64,000 nucleotides of DNA from Flavobacterium chungbukense. GTDB taxonomy: Bacteria; Bacteroidota; Bacteroidia; Flavobacteriales; Flavobacteriaceae. Below, one piece after another: positions 43,800 to 54,042 of the stretch; positions within the stretch are counted from its first letter, which is position 1; each line of letters starts with the position of its first letter. The stretch lies in assembly GCF_020805785.1 (NCBI RefSeq), contig NZ_JAJGZV010000002.1, forward strand, positions 62,001-126,000, read 5' to 3'. The translations under genes were made by a program, and so were the position numbers. A model generated the notes under the pieces. The model saw only the letters and a program-made list of their open reading frames with translations, had not been told where the DNA came from and ran no database searches.

Positions 43800-45518
43800 T
43801 CAATCCTGTAAAATACTCTTGATGATACGCTCCGAAGCCGCTTCACAAAAATCTAAGCCTGAATAATCAGGATTAAGTCCTCCAATATAAGGCACCGCCA
43901 TGATATAAAGGTTCTTATTATAGGCTCCATATTGATCAATAATCTGAAAATTATCATTAATGGCTATACCTGAAACATTCATAAAATAATCGCCGGCTTC
44001 ATCTTTTTTTACAGTATCCTCATTCTGCATAAAAGCAGCATGACCGGCTTCACTGCATTTAAATTTTAAACGTGCAGGACTTATTGCTTTTTGGGAGAGC
44101 AGACTCTTAAAAGGAAAATCATTGTATTGCAAGTGCGGCTGCCCAATACAGTCAATAAATGTTTTATAATAAACGGCATGTTTTTTATCATCATCATCGC
44201 TGAAGTGATATACTATTCCACCATTAAGCTGGGGTTCTACTGTACTATCAGAACCTACAGAAATAAGATCAAGCACACCTGCATGATGAAGAGCAAGAAG
44301 TTCTTCACAAGATTTTTGGGGAACAAAAGCAATTACAATAGAAATCAGTGGCATGAGTACTTTCTGCAGCCGTTGCATGTCTTCTGCTGAAAGGTATTTT
44401 GCAGGATGGTTCATAGCAAAACTAAGAACGCCAAGCATTTCTTTCCAGTAAACTGATTCGTGTCTTTTAATTGATTTCGCTGCCTCAGCATATTCCGCTT
44501 TTAATAACTGAAAAGGATCCATACGCTCCCGGAGTTCCATCATTTCTTCGACGAATTCTTCAATCGACAAATCTCTGATACGTTCATAAAAACTATAATC
44601 CTTATCACGGAATATCTCTTTAAAATTTTTTTCAAATACAAAATCAAGTGACAGAAATCCATTATTATTTTTTCTGTGATCCTCTATTTCATCACTGTTC
44701 AATAAAGCATCACTGCGAAGCCGCGAATCTTCTAAATGAAATCGTACTGCAGGAAGCATCCCGCTCCTTGAGTGCATCATAATTTTAAACTCGCTGCTTT
44801 CAGGAAATAAATTAAAAAACAGGTTACCGTCCTTGTCTGATTGAAATGAACCATTGTTTCTTGCAATAGTCCTTACTGCATCTATTGCTGTTAAAGAAGA
44901 ACCTTTTACTGCAACAGCATGATTAAACTTTTGCACTAGTTTTTGAGGAGGATAAGGAGCGTCATAATAACCTGGTATTTTTCCTTCATGAGTTCTCGGC
45001 CAGTTATGTCCTGTACAAATTACAACAGAATCAAATATCTTAGTCTGTCCTTCCGCTGTTTGGAGCTCTACTGTATTGCTGTTCAAATCGTATTTAATGT
45101 CAGCTACAACACTTTCAAAATGTATTTCTGAACTGATTCCAGCTTTAGATCCCGCTTCGATCAGCATTTCAAATTGCGCAGCAAGGTATTCCCCGAAGAA
45201 AAGTCGCGGAAATACTTTATACTCATTAAATTTATGAGGGTCAATTTTAAATCTTTCAAGCAGTTCCAGTGGTGCACTATGCACCCATTCTGAGATTGGG
45301 GTGACAATATCCGGTACCTCATTACCAGAAACATTGGTAATATGCTCGTAATTTGAACCTTCACTACTATAAGGCATTCCAGAACCAAGCTGTGCTTTAC
45401 GTTCAAAAATTTCCACTTCAAAATTATTCTTTCCAGATTCCACTAGTCTCTTATACATAAAAAGCCCGCTTGGTCCTCCACCTATAATTGCAATCCGTTT
45501 TTTACTCTCAGCTGTCAT
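43800..45518 (-). CDS. FAD/NAD(P)-binding oxidoreductase (NAD_binding_9)
   Basis: A 572-residue flavoprotein. The FAD motif is IAIIGGGPSGLFMYKRL (residues 9-25), with 'FERKAQLGSGMPYSSEGSNYEHITNVSGNEVPD' typical of the NAD_binding_9 (PF13454) proteins. 'VVICTGHNWPRTHEGKIPGYYDAPYP' is the second dinucleotide region. The C-terminal 'NLYIMAVPYIGGLNPDYSGLDFCEAASERII' closes the fold. Substrate unknown. It is on the same strand as the Gfo/Idh/MocA gene and could be in its operon. Confidence 0.88.
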   Translation of the reverse strand: MTAESKKRIAIIGGGPSGLFMYKRLVESGKNNFEVEIFERKAQLGSGMPYSSEGSNYEHITNVSGNEVPDIVTPISEWVHSAPLELLERFKIDPHKFNEYKVFPRLFFGEYLAAQFEMLIEAGSKAGISSEIHFESVVADIKYDLNSNTVELQTAEGQTKIFDSVVICTGHNWPRTHEGKIPGYYDAPYPPQKLVQKFNHAVAVKGSSLTAIDAVRTIARNNGSFQSDKDGNLFFNLFPESSEFKIMMHSRSGMLPAVRFHLEDSRLRSDALLNSDEIEDHRKNNNGFLSLDFVFEKNFKEIFRDKDYSFYERIRDLSIEEFVEEMMELRERMDPFQLLKAEYAEAAKSIKRHESVYWKEMLGVLSFAMNHPAKYLSAEDMQRLQKVLMPLISIVIAFVPQKSCEELLALHHAGVLDLISVGSDSTVEPQLNGGIVYHFSDDDDKKHAVYYKTFIDCIGQPHLQYNDFPFKSLLSQKAISPARLKFKCSEAGHAAFMQNEDTVKKDEAGDYFMNVSGIAINDNFQIIDQYGAYNKNLYIMAVPYIGGLNPDYSGLDFCEAASERIIKSILQD

Positions 45519-45950
45519 AGCATTTCTTTATTAAGGTCAGATAAGTATTGAAAATAGGCAAATCTTTAAAAGAAGGATCTACACTCCTGCAACTTATATG
45601 ACAGCAGATTGATGCGATATAATGCTTCTGATTTTGATACTTTCCCATTTCTATTACAAACCTTAAATTTAGATTTATAAAGGTTTAAATTCTTACAGAA
45701 TATTAGTTATAAATTACATCTTGCAACTCCACTTGCATGTTCAATTAAATATCCTTTTGCGCTCTAACAAAAATTCATCTACAGCAATGGCAATTATGCA
45801 ACCAATAAGACCAATTATATAAAAAAAGGTTAAAAATGTTTTTTAAGTTTAAAGGTTATGTCCTAACATTAAAACAGCTAGACCTAAAGGGGTTCAGCAC
45901 ATTTTTTTTTTTAAGCATAATGAATTTTTTTCATTTAAAACTTAAAAATA
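45519..45950. other. Intergenic region between divergent genes
   Basis: 432 bp between the FAD oxidoreductase (minus) and the CheB-CheR-kinase (plus). It holds both promoters, but no TAnnTTTG element could be assigned confidently. No coding frame is supported. Confidence 0.4.
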
Positions 45951-48900
45951 ATGAACACTTTTAATGAAATAGAAATCGAAGGCACTTCAACATTATTCCC
46001 TGTTGTCGGTATTGCCTCCGCATCTTCAGAAATTGAAATTCTTAAGAAAATAATTTTTGAGATTCCTGAAGCTTCAGGAATGAGTTATATAATTATAGAA
46101 AATCTATATTTCCCTCAATCATCAAAACTACCTGAACAGCTCACAGAATATTCTAAAATACCTGTTGTTGAAATTGTAAATGAAATACAATTATTTCCAG
46201 ATCATATTTATATTATTCCGGAAAACAATTTTTTGTTTTTAGAAAATGGAATATTAAAACTTAAACCTCGAACGCGAAGCAGCCGAGTTAACAATTGTCT
46301 AGATTTATTTTTCGAATCTCTATCTTCTGTTTATAAAAATTATTCCTTTGGAGTCATTCTTTCTCCAAATCAATTGGATGGCGCTGCAGGGCTTAAAAAA
46401 CTAAAAGAATATGGCGGAGCAGCTATTGCTGTTTTACCCAATAAAAATCAAAATGGCATTGCTTCAGAATTTATAGATTATTTTGCAGCACCTGAAAATA
46501 TTGTTTCTAAGTTAGTAGAAATACGAAATAGTTATTCAGCCGCCCACGTTTATTTTGAAGAAAAAACATCAGATCTTGATCAAGAACTGTTCGAAGAAAT
46601 AATTGCTCTTGTCTCTGTAAGATCCGGAACCGATTTTTACCATTATAAATATCAGACCCTTCGAAGACGTATTGCTAAAAGAATGGTAGATACCAAACAA
46701 GATACGATCGAAAAATATTTGAATTTGCTTAAAGGCAGTACAAAAGAGCAAGATCATCTGTTTTATAATTTCCTTATACCCGTTACATATTTCTTCAGAG
46801 ATCAGTTGTATTTTGATAATTTGGCTTCGACTGTTTTTCCGTCTTTAATTGAGAATTTGAATAGTACAAGTTTAAGAATCTGGTCTGCAGGATGTTCAAC
46901 TGGCGAAGAAGTTTATTCTTTGGCAATCTGCATTGATGAATATCTTAAGAAAATCAATAATAAGGATATTAAGGTTCAGATCTTCGCTTCCGATTTGTCT
47001 GAAAATTGCATCGCAAAAGCCCGTTCAGGAATATATACTCTGCAAGATGTAAAAAATATAAGCGAAGAAAGAATAGAACAATATTTTACTAAAAAAGACA
47101 GCGCTTATCACGTAAATAAAAACATACGGGATAAATGTGTTTTTGCCCTGCATGATCTGACAAAAGATGCGCCTTTTGCAAAAATTGATTTAATATCATG
47201 CCGAAATGTACTGATATACTTTGATTCACAATTACAAAATCAAATATTTGAATCGTTTCATTATGCGCTTAAAGACAAGGGATATTTATTCTTAGGAAGA
47301 GCGGAATCGGCAAATAATGCTCAAAATTTGTTTACACTAATTGAAAAACAGGATAAGATTTACATTCGAAAACAGGAGGATATTAAACATAAAATATTTC
47401 GTGCTGATTCTAATTCAGCTGCTGGCCGATCAAAAAACATCCCGCCAGTAATAAGTACTGATATAGATTATCGAAAAATTGCATCAGATATTCTTTTAGA
47501 ACAGTATTCCCCTGCCGCTGTGATTATTAATGAAGATTTAGAGATAGTTCATTTTCATGGAGATACCAGTCCTTTTTTACAGCCGCCTGCTGGAAAACCC
47601 AGCTTTAATATTTTAACTATGGTTCATGATGAGATTGGTTTCGAATTAAGAAATGCAATTTTAAAAGCCCGAAATGAGAAAAAGAACTTTTCTTCAGAAA
47701 ATATCAGTGTAAAAAAACAATCTTTTCTTACCTCTTTCGAGGTTATATTTCTTCCTTCCAATATCGAATTATTATTGATTATTTTTTGTAAAAAAAACTT
47801 TTTACCTGCCGAACAAAATCGAAGTGGCGAAAATCGAACCGAAGAACTGGAGAGACAGCTGCTGCAGCTTACAGGTGATTTTAAAAGAGTTACCGAAGAA
47901 CAGCAGATTTATTTTGAAGAACTGCAGACCACAAATGAAGAACTGCTGAGCAGTACTGACGAACTGCAGCTTATTAATGAACAGCTCGAAACTTCGGCAG
48001 AGGAACTTCAGTCCAACAACAAAGAATTATCTTATATTAATTTTGAACTTCAAGACGGCCGCGATGAACTTTCCTCGATGCGTAATTTTTATGAATCGAT
48101 TGTAAAAACCATACGGGAACCTTTAATTATCATTGATAAAAATTTAATGGTCAAAAACGCCAATCCTTCTTTTTACAAATATTTTAAAACCTACGAAGAA
48201 AACACCGAAGGCTTTTCCATTTTTGAAATAACAGACGGTCAGTGGAATATTCCGCAATTTAAAGATACTGTCTTAAAAAAGCTGGCCCAAAACAATATTG
48301 TCGAAAACTTTAAAATAGAATTTCAATCTTCTGCTGGCGAGAAACAGATTATGATTCTCAACGCATCACCAATTTTAAACTCAATACCTCCAGGCATGAT
48401 TCTCATTGCTCTTGAAGATGTTACAGAATTAGAGCACAGTGGCGAATCATTAAAAAGTAAAAATATAGAGCTTTCAGATCACAACAAGCAGTTAGAATAT
48501 TTTACTGATGCCGCCAGTAATAACTTATTGGAGCCTATTAGAAAAATATATATGTTTGGAAAAAAAATTTCAGATAATGAAACCAATCTAACTGAATCGG
48601 GCAGGCATAATATAAAAAGATTACTCAGTTCCGCAGTGAATATGAATCAGTTGATTGAAGACCTTATCGATTACTCCAAAATAAACTTTTCAAAGAAAGA
48701 ATTTAAAAAAACAGATCTTAATATACTTCTCAAAAAAACGCTTACTGATTTGAAAACAGTAATCACTGCTTATAAGGCTGTTATTATAAACGATCCTCTT
48801 CCGGCAGTTAGAATTATAGGTCCTCAAATACAGCTGTTGCTTACCCACTTAATTTCAAATTCAATAAAATATACCAAAAACGATACGACTCCCGAAATCA

Positions 48901-49196
48901 AAGTTGGCATCGCTTATCCCGAATCTGAAGAAATTATAGCATTAGGAGCAGATGCTAAAATAAACTTTATAAAACTTTACATAAGTGATAACGGTATAGG
49001 TTTCAGCAGTGATTTTGAGAAACTGATATTTACACCCTTCTATAAACTTGACAGTAATGACCTGCAATACGGCAGTGGACTTGGGCTGACTTTGGTTCAG
49101 AAAATAGTTTCCAATCATGGCGGTTTTATTAAAGTCTCAAGTACACCTTTTGTAGGAACAACAATAAATCTATATCTTCCATTATTTAGTACATAA
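45951..49196 (+). CDS. CheB-CheR-PAS-histidine kinase fusion, degenerate kinase box
   Basis: A 1081-residue protein. Residues 12-195 are CheB-like (VVGIASASSE; 'VILSPNQLDGAAGLKKL' keeps the Asp-Gly), but the catalytic His segment (usually VQH) reads IIENLYFP, so the esterase is probably inactive. Residues 208-480 are CheR with 'VTYFFRD', 'WSAGCSTGEEVYSLA' and 'CRNVLIYF', all intact. A long coiled coil (EELQTTNEELLSSTDELQLI) and a PAS domain follow. The kinase box reads AASNNLLEPIRKI: the His position of the SHDL box is Asn857. The ATPase boxes are intact (ISDNGIGF, GSGLGLTLVQKI). It may therefore be a kinase-like scaffold or a regulator without autophosphorylation. Confidence 0.9.
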   Translation: MNTFNEIEIEGTSTLFPVVGIASASSEIEILKKIIFEIPEASGMSYIIIENLYFPQSSKLPEQLTEYSKIPVVEIVNEIQLFPDHIYIIPENNFLFLENGILKLKPRTRSSRVNNCLDLFFESLSSVYKNYSFGVILSPNQLDGAAGLKKLKEYGGAAIAVLPNKNQNGIASEFIDYFAAPENIVSKLVEIRNSYSAAHVYFEEKTSDLDQELFEEIIALVSVRSGTDFYHYKYQTLRRRIAKRMVDTKQDTIEKYLNLLKGSTKEQDHLFYNFLIPVTYFFRDQLYFDNLASTVFPSLIENLNSTSLRIWSAGCSTGEEVYSLAICIDEYLKKINNKDIKVQIFASDLSENCIAKARSGIYTLQDVKNISEERIEQYFTKKDSAYHVNKNIRDKCVFALHDLTKDAPFAKIDLISCRNVLIYFDSQLQNQIFESFHYALKDKGYLFLGRAESANNAQNLFTLIEKQDKIYIRKQEDIKHKIFRADSNSAAGRSKNIPPVISTDIDYRKIASDILLEQYSPAAVIINEDLEIVHFHGDTSPFLQPPAGKPSFNILTMVHDEIGFELRNAILKARNEKKNFSSENISVKKQSFLTSFEVIFLPSNIELLLIIFCKKNFLPAEQNRSGENRTEELERQLLQLTGDFKRVTEEQQIYFEELQTTNEELLSSTDELQLINEQLETSAEELQSNNKELSYINFELQDGRDELSSMRNFYESIVKTIREPLIIIDKNLMVKNANPSFYKYFKTYEENTEGFSIFEITDGQWNIPQFKDTVLKKLAQNNIVENFKIEFQSSAGEKQIMILNASPILNSIPPGMILIALEDVTELEHSGESLKSKNIELSDHNKQLEYFTDAASNNLLEPIRKIYMFGKKISDNETNLTESGRHNIKRLLSSAVNMNQLIEDLIDYSKINFSKKEFKKTDLNILLKKTLTDLKTVITAYKAVIINDPLPAVRIIGPQIQLLLTHLISNSIKYTKNDTTPEIKVGIAYPESEEIIALGADAKINFIKLYISDNGIGFSSDFEKLIFTPFYKLDSNDLQYGSGLGLTLVQKIVSNHGGFIKVSSTPFVGTTINLYLPLFST

Positions 49197-49307
49197 AAAT
49201 GGAAAAAATTTAAATATTATCTTTTCATAAATATATAATTATTTGAATTACTGGTAATTGTGAAACTATATACCACAATAATATAAATACACCTTGTTAG
49301 TATCATT

Positions 49308-49315
49308 TACTTTTG
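49308..49315 (+). promoter_or_regulatory. Bacteroidota -7 element (TACTTTTG)
   Basis: TACTTTTG matches TAnnTTTG. It lies 102 bp upstream of the catalase ATG and is a likely promoter for the catalase, DUF892 and following genes. Confidence 0.45.
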
Positions 49316-49417
49316 ATTGAAAGAACAATTAAAACATTCACCTTCTTTAATCTGCAAATGAGATGAGAGTTTAATTGTTTTTTAAAAATTTAAAAATATT
49401 AACTAATAAGATATTTT

Positions 49418-51559
49418 ATGAAAAATTTTCAAGACGAAAAACAGCGCGATTTATCGATCAACAAATCAGATGGCACAAACAAATTTCTCACTACAGATCA
49501 GGGTCTTAAAATTAATGATGATAATAATTCACTGAAAGCAGGTGAAAGAGGTCCATCTCTACTTGAGGATTTTATTCTGAGAGAAAAAATAACGCATTTT
49601 GATCACGAAAGAATTCCTGAACGAATTGTGCATGCACGCGGTTCAGGAGCTCATGGTTTTTTTGAAGTAACAAATCCAATTCCAGAATTGACTAAAGCAG
49701 GTTTCTTAAAAGAAAAAGGTCTTAAAACTCCTGTATTTACACGATTTTCTACCGTTGCTGGATCAAGAGGATCGACAGATCTTGCGAGAGATGCAAGAGG
49801 ATTTGCCGTTAAATTTTACACTCAGGAAGGTATTTATGATTTAGTTGCCAATAACATTCCAGTATTCTTTATACAGGATGCTGCTAAATTTCCAGATCTT
49901 ATTCACGCCGTAAAACCAGAACCGCATAATGAAATGCCACAGGCAGCATCTGCGCATGATACCTTTTGGGATTTTATTTCATTGATGCCAGAATCCATGC
50001 ACATGATTATGTGGGTAATGTCTGATCGTGCTATTCCAAGAAGCTACAGGATGATGGAAGGTTTCGGAGTGCATACTTTTAGATTAATTAATGAAAGAGA
50101 AGAATCGGTTTTTGTAAAATTCCACTGGAAACCAAAATTAGGAACCCATGCAGTAGCTTGGGATGAAGCTCAAAAAATTTCAGGAAAAAATCCAGATTTT
50201 CACAGGGAGGATCTATGGGAAGCTATCGAAACGGGAAATTTTCCAGAATGGGAATTGGGCGTTCAGGTAATTCCTGCTGAAGATGAAAACAAGTACGAAT
50301 TTGATCTTCTTGATCCGACGAAACTCGTTCCAGAAGAACTAGTTCCAGTTACTATTGTGGGAAGAATGGTTCTAAACAAAAATCCTGATAATTTCTTTGC
50401 AGAAACAGAACAGATTGCTTTTCATCCGGGTCATATTGTGCCAGGAATCGATTTTAGTAATGATCCCCTTTTACAAGGAAGATTATTTTCTTATACCGAT
50501 ACGCAGCTTTCCAGATTAGGAAGTCCTAATTTTCATGAAATTCCTATTAACAGAAGCATTGCTCCGGTTCACAACAATCAGCGTGACGGACACATGCGTC
50601 AGGAAATCAATAAAGGCCGTGTAAGTTATCATCCGAATTCACTTGGCGGAGGCTGTCCTTATCAAGCAAAAATTGAAGAAGGTGGTTTTGCAAGTTTTAA
50701 CGAACGCGTGGATGCTCATAAAGTTAGAGAAAGAAGTGAAAGTTTTAACGATCATTTCGGACAGGCAAAATTATTCTTTAACAGCCAAACTCCCGAAGAA
50801 AAAAGCCATATTGTAAAAGCACTTCGATTTGAACTTGGAAAAGTAGAAACTGCTGCCATACGAGTTAGAGTATTAGGTCTACTTTCACAAATAGATACTA
50901 CTCTTGCTGAAAAAGTTGCTCTTGGACTTGGAGCTTCTGTTCCGCCTATTCTGGAAACGCCGATTAATAAAGGTGTATCTCCAGAAAATGAAGGAGGTCC
51001 GCAGGAATCTCAGACAGTAGAATCTTCTGTTTCATCTTCAGAAGCATTAAGCATGATTAAAAACCCAACGAATTCGCCAACAATTGCCTCACGAAAAGTG
51101 GCCATTATTTGTTCTGACGGAGTATCTGAAGCCGCTGTGCTCAATATGAAAAAAGCACTTAAAAAAGAAGATGCTAAAGGATGCATTGTTGCACCTCATC
51201 TTGGATCTGTCGTAACTGATGCTGACGGTGCAATTGCTGCCGAATTTAGTTTCTTAACTGCTTCGTCAGTATTATTTGATGCTGTTTATATTCCAGACGG
51301 ATTAGGATTGAATGCATTGGCAGAAAACGACGATTTATTCGAATTCCTAAATGACGCCTACAAACATTGTAAAGTAATAGGCGCAGATGGTGCAGCTTCA
51401 GAAATCATAAGCAGTGCCCCTTTTGCATCAAAAATAACAAATGAAGATGGTGGAATTATTTTAAGCAGTGATGCCGCAGCCGAAGAATTTGCCCAAGATT
51501 TTATCGCAGCAATGACCGTTCACCGTTTTTGGCAGCGTGAACCAAACCTTTACAATTAA
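49418..51559 (+). CDS. katE: Large-subunit catalase HPII (KatE type)
   Basis: A 713-residue catalase. His72 is in [16 protein letters not shown], the catalytic distal Asn is in [13 protein letters not shown], and the heme-binding Tyr is in [13 protein letters not shown]. The C-terminal domain from about residue 560 ([20 protein letters not shown]) is the flavodoxin/DJ-1-like domain that distinguishes clade II large catalases. It removes hydrogen peroxide in the cytoplasm. It lies 15 bp upstream of the DUF892 gene, so one stress operon. Confidence 0.95.
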   Translation: MKNFQDEKQRDLSINKSDGTNKFLTTDQGLKINDDNNSLKAGERGPSLLEDFILREKITHFDHERIPERIVHARGSGAHGFFEVTNPIPELTKAGFLKEKGLKTPVFTRFSTVAGSRGSTDLARDARGFAVKFYTQEGIYDLVANNIPVFFIQDAAKFPDLIHAVKPEPHNEMPQAASAHDTFWDFISLMPESMHMIMWVMSDRAIPRSYRMMEGFGVHTFRLINEREESVFVKFHWKPKLGTHAVAWDEAQKISGKNPDFHREDLWEAIETGNFPEWELGVQVIPAEDENKYEFDLLDPTKLVPEELVPVTIVGRMVLNKNPDNFFAETEQIAFHPGHIVPGIDFSNDPLLQGRLFSYTDTQLSRLGSPNFHEIPINRSIAPVHNNQRDGHMRQEINKGRVSYHPNSLGGGCPYQAKIEEGGFASFNERVDAHKVRERSESFNDHFGQAKLFFNSQTPEEKSHIVKALRFELGKVETAAIRVRVLGLLSQIDTTLAEKVALGLGASVPPILETPINKGVSPENEGGPQESQTVESSVSSSEALSMIKNPTNSPTIASRKVAIICSDGVSEAAVLNMKKALKKEDAKGCIVAPHLGSVVTDADGAIAAEFSFLTASSVLFDAVYIPDGLGLNALAENDDLFEFLNDAYKHCKVIGADGAASEIISSAPFASKITNEDGGIILSSDAAAEEFAQDFIAAMTVHRFWQREPNLYN

Positions 51560-51574
51560 ATCAAAAAAAAACAC

Positions 51575-52144
51575 ATGAAAAATTCAGAAAAACCCACAGA
51601 AAACAAAGCAGTTAAAAACAAATCGATAAAGAATTTTGTTGAACCAGCATCAGATGCCGCAACAGAACTGAAAGAACTTTTTATCGACAGTCTTAAAGAT
51701 ATATACTGGGCAGAAAATGCCTTAACAGGAGCCCTTCCTAAAATGGCCGACAACGCGACTTCTCCCGAACTAGCAACCGCCATTCTAGAACATTTTGAAG
51801 TCACTAAAAATCAGATCAAAAGACTAGAAGATATTTTTGATCTTTTAGGTGAAAAAGTTGAAGGCAAAAAATGTGAAGCAATGGCCGGACTTCTAAAAGA
51901 AGGTGATAGTATTCTTTTAGAAACAACTCCTGGAGCTGTAAGAGATGCCGGAATAATTTCGGCATCACAAAAAATTGAACATTATGAAATCGCTACTTAC
52001 GGAACCTTAGTGGCTTTTGCCAAAACATTAGGAGAAAACAATGCTGCAAAACTGCTAACGCAAACTCTAGCAGAAGAGAAAGAAGCCGACTGCGTTCTAA
52101 ATGACGTAGCGTTGAATAAAGTAAATATTGTAGCTGCCGAATAA
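51575..52144 (+). CDS. DUF892 ferritin-like protein (YciE/YciF type)
   Basis: A 189-residue protein. An N-terminal Lys-rich tail of about 25 residues precedes a four-helix DUF892 bundle: 'LKELFIDSLKDIYWAENALTGALPKMA', 'ILEHFEVTKNQIKRLEDIFDLLGEKVEGKKCEAMAGLL', and 'KIEHYEIATYGTLVAFAKTLGENNAAKLL' with the Glu/His residues that bind metal in the family. It lies 15 bp after the catalase gene and is expected to be induced by oxidative or general stress. A strong terminator follows. Confidence 0.92.
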   Translation: MKNSEKPTENKAVKNKSIKNFVEPASDAATELKELFIDSLKDIYWAENALTGALPKMADNATSPELATAILEHFEVTKNQIKRLEDIFDLLGEKVEGKKCEAMAGLLKEGDSILLETTPGAVRDAGIISASQKIEHYEIATYGTLVAFAKTLGENNAAKLLTQTLAEEKEADCVLNDVALNKVNIVAAE

Positions 52145-52175
52145 AAAATTGATTCGAACTTTTTCGATTAACAAA

Positions 52176-52208
52176 AACATCTGTACACTTTGCAGGTGTT
52201 TTTTTTTT
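52176..52208 (+). terminator. Terminator after catalase-DUF892
   Basis: AACATCTG (52176-52183) pairs with CAGGTGTT (52193-52200), with one G-U pair, and T8 follows. It separates the catalase operon from the next small genes. Confidence 0.8.
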
Positions 52209-52441
52209 GACTGCATTATATCAACAAGTTTTTAAAGCCGTATATATAAACTGACACAATAAAAAGAAAAATCAGCTTGAAATACTTTGATAAACAAAGC
52301 GTAAAAGTTCGCAAGAAAACATTCATAACGAAAAGACATAAACTACTGTTAATTATATAATTAATGATAGTCCTAAGTATAAAATCAAGCCATAAATGAA
52401 CTATACATTTACCTCAATAAATAATTTAAATATAAATAGTT

Positions 52442-52600
52442 ATGAAAAGTTCAAACGCAAAAAAAACCACTAACAGTGCTAAGCCATCAGATAAAAAAAC
52501 TGATACAAAAGAAAGTGCTGCTAAAAGCGATTCTAAAAAAGATTCAAAAGAGGATTCGAAAACTTCGGGTGACGCCAAAAAAGGTACCGCTAAAAAATAA
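52442..52600 (+). CDS. Small Lys/Ser-rich basic protein (52 residues)
   Basis: MKSSNAKKTTNSAKPSDKKT ... KKDSKEDSKTSGDAKKGTAKK. It is almost entirely Lys, Ser, Thr, Asp and Ala, with a net positive charge and no fold. Such proteins resemble histone-H1-like or disordered stress proteins. It lies five bases upstream of the acidic repeat protein, so the two are co-translated. It is below the usual size cut-off; composition and spacing support it. Confidence 0.65.
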   Translation: MKSSNAKKTTNSAKPSDKKTDTKESAAKSDSKKDSKEDSKTSGDAKKGTAKK

Positions 52601-52605
52601 TTATT

Positions 52606-52962
52606 ATGAGTACAGACGAAATGGGAAAGATTGGTCAAGAAGACCAGTACTTTCAAAATGACAGAAAACAATATGAGGATCCAGATATTGATTCACCGCC
52701 AGTAGATAATTCAATATCAGATAATGCAGAGCCGGATTACGGTAACGATTTGGAAAGTCAGGAATTTGGCAGCGAAAAATTCGATAACGAAAACCTTGGC
52801 AGTGAAAAAACTGATCGAGACGAATTTAATACTGAAGATTCAGACACTGACGAATTAGACGATGAATTTGACAATGAAGACGTTGGTAACGAAGAATTAG
52901 ACAACGAAGATCTTGGAGATTTGGATGACGAAGAAGGCCCAAATCCTAATCGAAGTCTTTAA
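52606..52962 (+). CDS. Acidic Asp/Glu/Asn-repeat protein (118 residues)
   Basis: MSTDEMGKIGQEDQYFQNDR, then tandem short units such as 'SEKFDNENLGSEKTDRDEF' and 'DEFDNEDVGNEELDNEDLGD'. About half the residues are Asp, Glu or Asn, so the protein is highly acidic and disordered, and could bind calcium or a basic partner. The basic protein directly upstream is a natural candidate partner. A truncated copy exists at 6431-6610. No function is known. A 12-bp hairpin terminator follows at 52970. Confidence 0.7.
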   Translation: MSTDEMGKIGQEDQYFQNDRKQYEDPDIDSPPVDNSISDNAEPDYGNDLESQEFGSEKFDNENLGSEKTDRDEFNTEDSDTDELDDEFDNEDVGNEELDNEDLGDLDDEEGPNPNRSL

Positions 52963-52969
52963 ACAAAAT

Positions 52970-52996
52970 AAAACCCGTCTAAAATAGACGGGTTTT
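52970..52996. terminator. Strong terminator after the acidic protein gene
   Basis: AAAACCCGTCTA (52970-52981) pairs perfectly with TAGACGGGTTTT (52985-52996) around a 3-base loop. It can work in both directions. Confidence 0.9.
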
Positions 52997-53213
52997 ATTC
53001 TATAATTATCACTCAAATTCACACCAAAAATATGGGAATTATATAAATTCCAACTAAAATTATATAAATCAAACCTTACTGCCACTCTATCTTTTTTGCT
53101 TTATAATTCACATATACTAAACAATATCAACACGTTAAAACCTCAGTTATCAAATAAAACCTAAACTTTTTTCTTTGGAATTAAATTCAGAAGAATGCTA
53201 AAAAATTAATACA

Positions 53214-53408
53214 ATGGAAAATTCAAAAATAGATCCTGGCAAAAGTTACTGCCGTATTTCGAATAAAATAATTTATTCTGATGATAATAATGATTTAGTA
53301 TGTGTAAATGTCTATAAAGGAGATTGGGGAGATTGGGATGAAAAACCTGAAATAACAAAATCGATTTCCAGTGATTGTAATGAGGATATATATGAAAAAC
53401 CAAGTTAA
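53214..53408 (+). CDS. Small acidic protein, unknown function
   Basis: A 64-residue frame, MENSKIDPGKSYCRISNKII onwards, with two Cys and a Trp-rich acidic part (KGDWGDWDEKPEITK). Composition is protein-like, but there is no family. It lies alone between the acidic repeat protein and the broken NUDIX gene. Low to moderate confidence. Confidence 0.5.
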   Translation: MENSKIDPGKSYCRISNKIIYSDDNNDLVCVNVYKGDWGDWDEKPEITKSISSDCNEDIYEKPS

Positions 53409-53424
53409 TCTCAATTACTATTAA

Positions 53425-54042
53425 TTACCACCCTTCTTTAAAACCATCCTGAAGTGCAATATTATATTTTTCTACATTAAATCTATACACATTTGGCGCT
53501 TTATGAGCTTTGCCTTCCATTCTGGGTTCATCCATTTTATCCAAAATATCATAACCCATCATTTTCCTGTAAAAGTTTCCTCGATTTAGTTTTTTTCCAA
53601 GAATAATTTCATAGAGCCTTTGCAATTCCGGCATTGTAAATTCGTCAGGTAGAAGATTATAACCAATAGGTTTATAATTAAGTTCCTTACGTAGATTTAG
53701 TAATGCCTGATCTAAAATCATTCGATGATCCATCATCATATTGGGCAGTTCATTAATGTCAACCCACTGGCACAAACTTGAAAAAACATCTGTAACAGGA
53801 TTTACTTTTTCATAATCAGCCAAAGCATAAAAACCTAAAGAAATAAAACGCTGTTTATTCCACAATCCATCTTCGTAATCCTTAAAGAAATTTTCGCTTC
53901 TATCAGCATCTGCAAAAACGCTAAACTGCTGTAAGTAAATTTCATTTGCACCAGTTCTGTCCGTTAATATTCTTTTAGCAGATTCCTTTATATTTTCCTC
54001 TTTTCTGATGTATCCACCAGGCAATGACCAAAGTTCATAAAA
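53425..54042 (-). pseudogene. 5'-truncated NUDIX hydrolase / NrtR-like protein
   Basis: The minus-strand frame begins FYELWSLPGGYIRKEE and continues 'ESAKRILTDRTGANEIYLQQ', the start of a NUDIX box region, followed by a C-terminal winged-helix part ('PELQRLYEIILGKKLNRGNFYRKMMGY') typical of NrtR-like NUDIX-wHTH regulators. The first about 40 residues (strand before ELWSLPGG) are missing: a stop codon lies right before FYELW. The longest Met-initiated frame begins at 54024, inside the NUDIX fold (MPGGYIRK). The break is where an AraC fragment begins on the other strand (54036). Confidence 0.8.
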
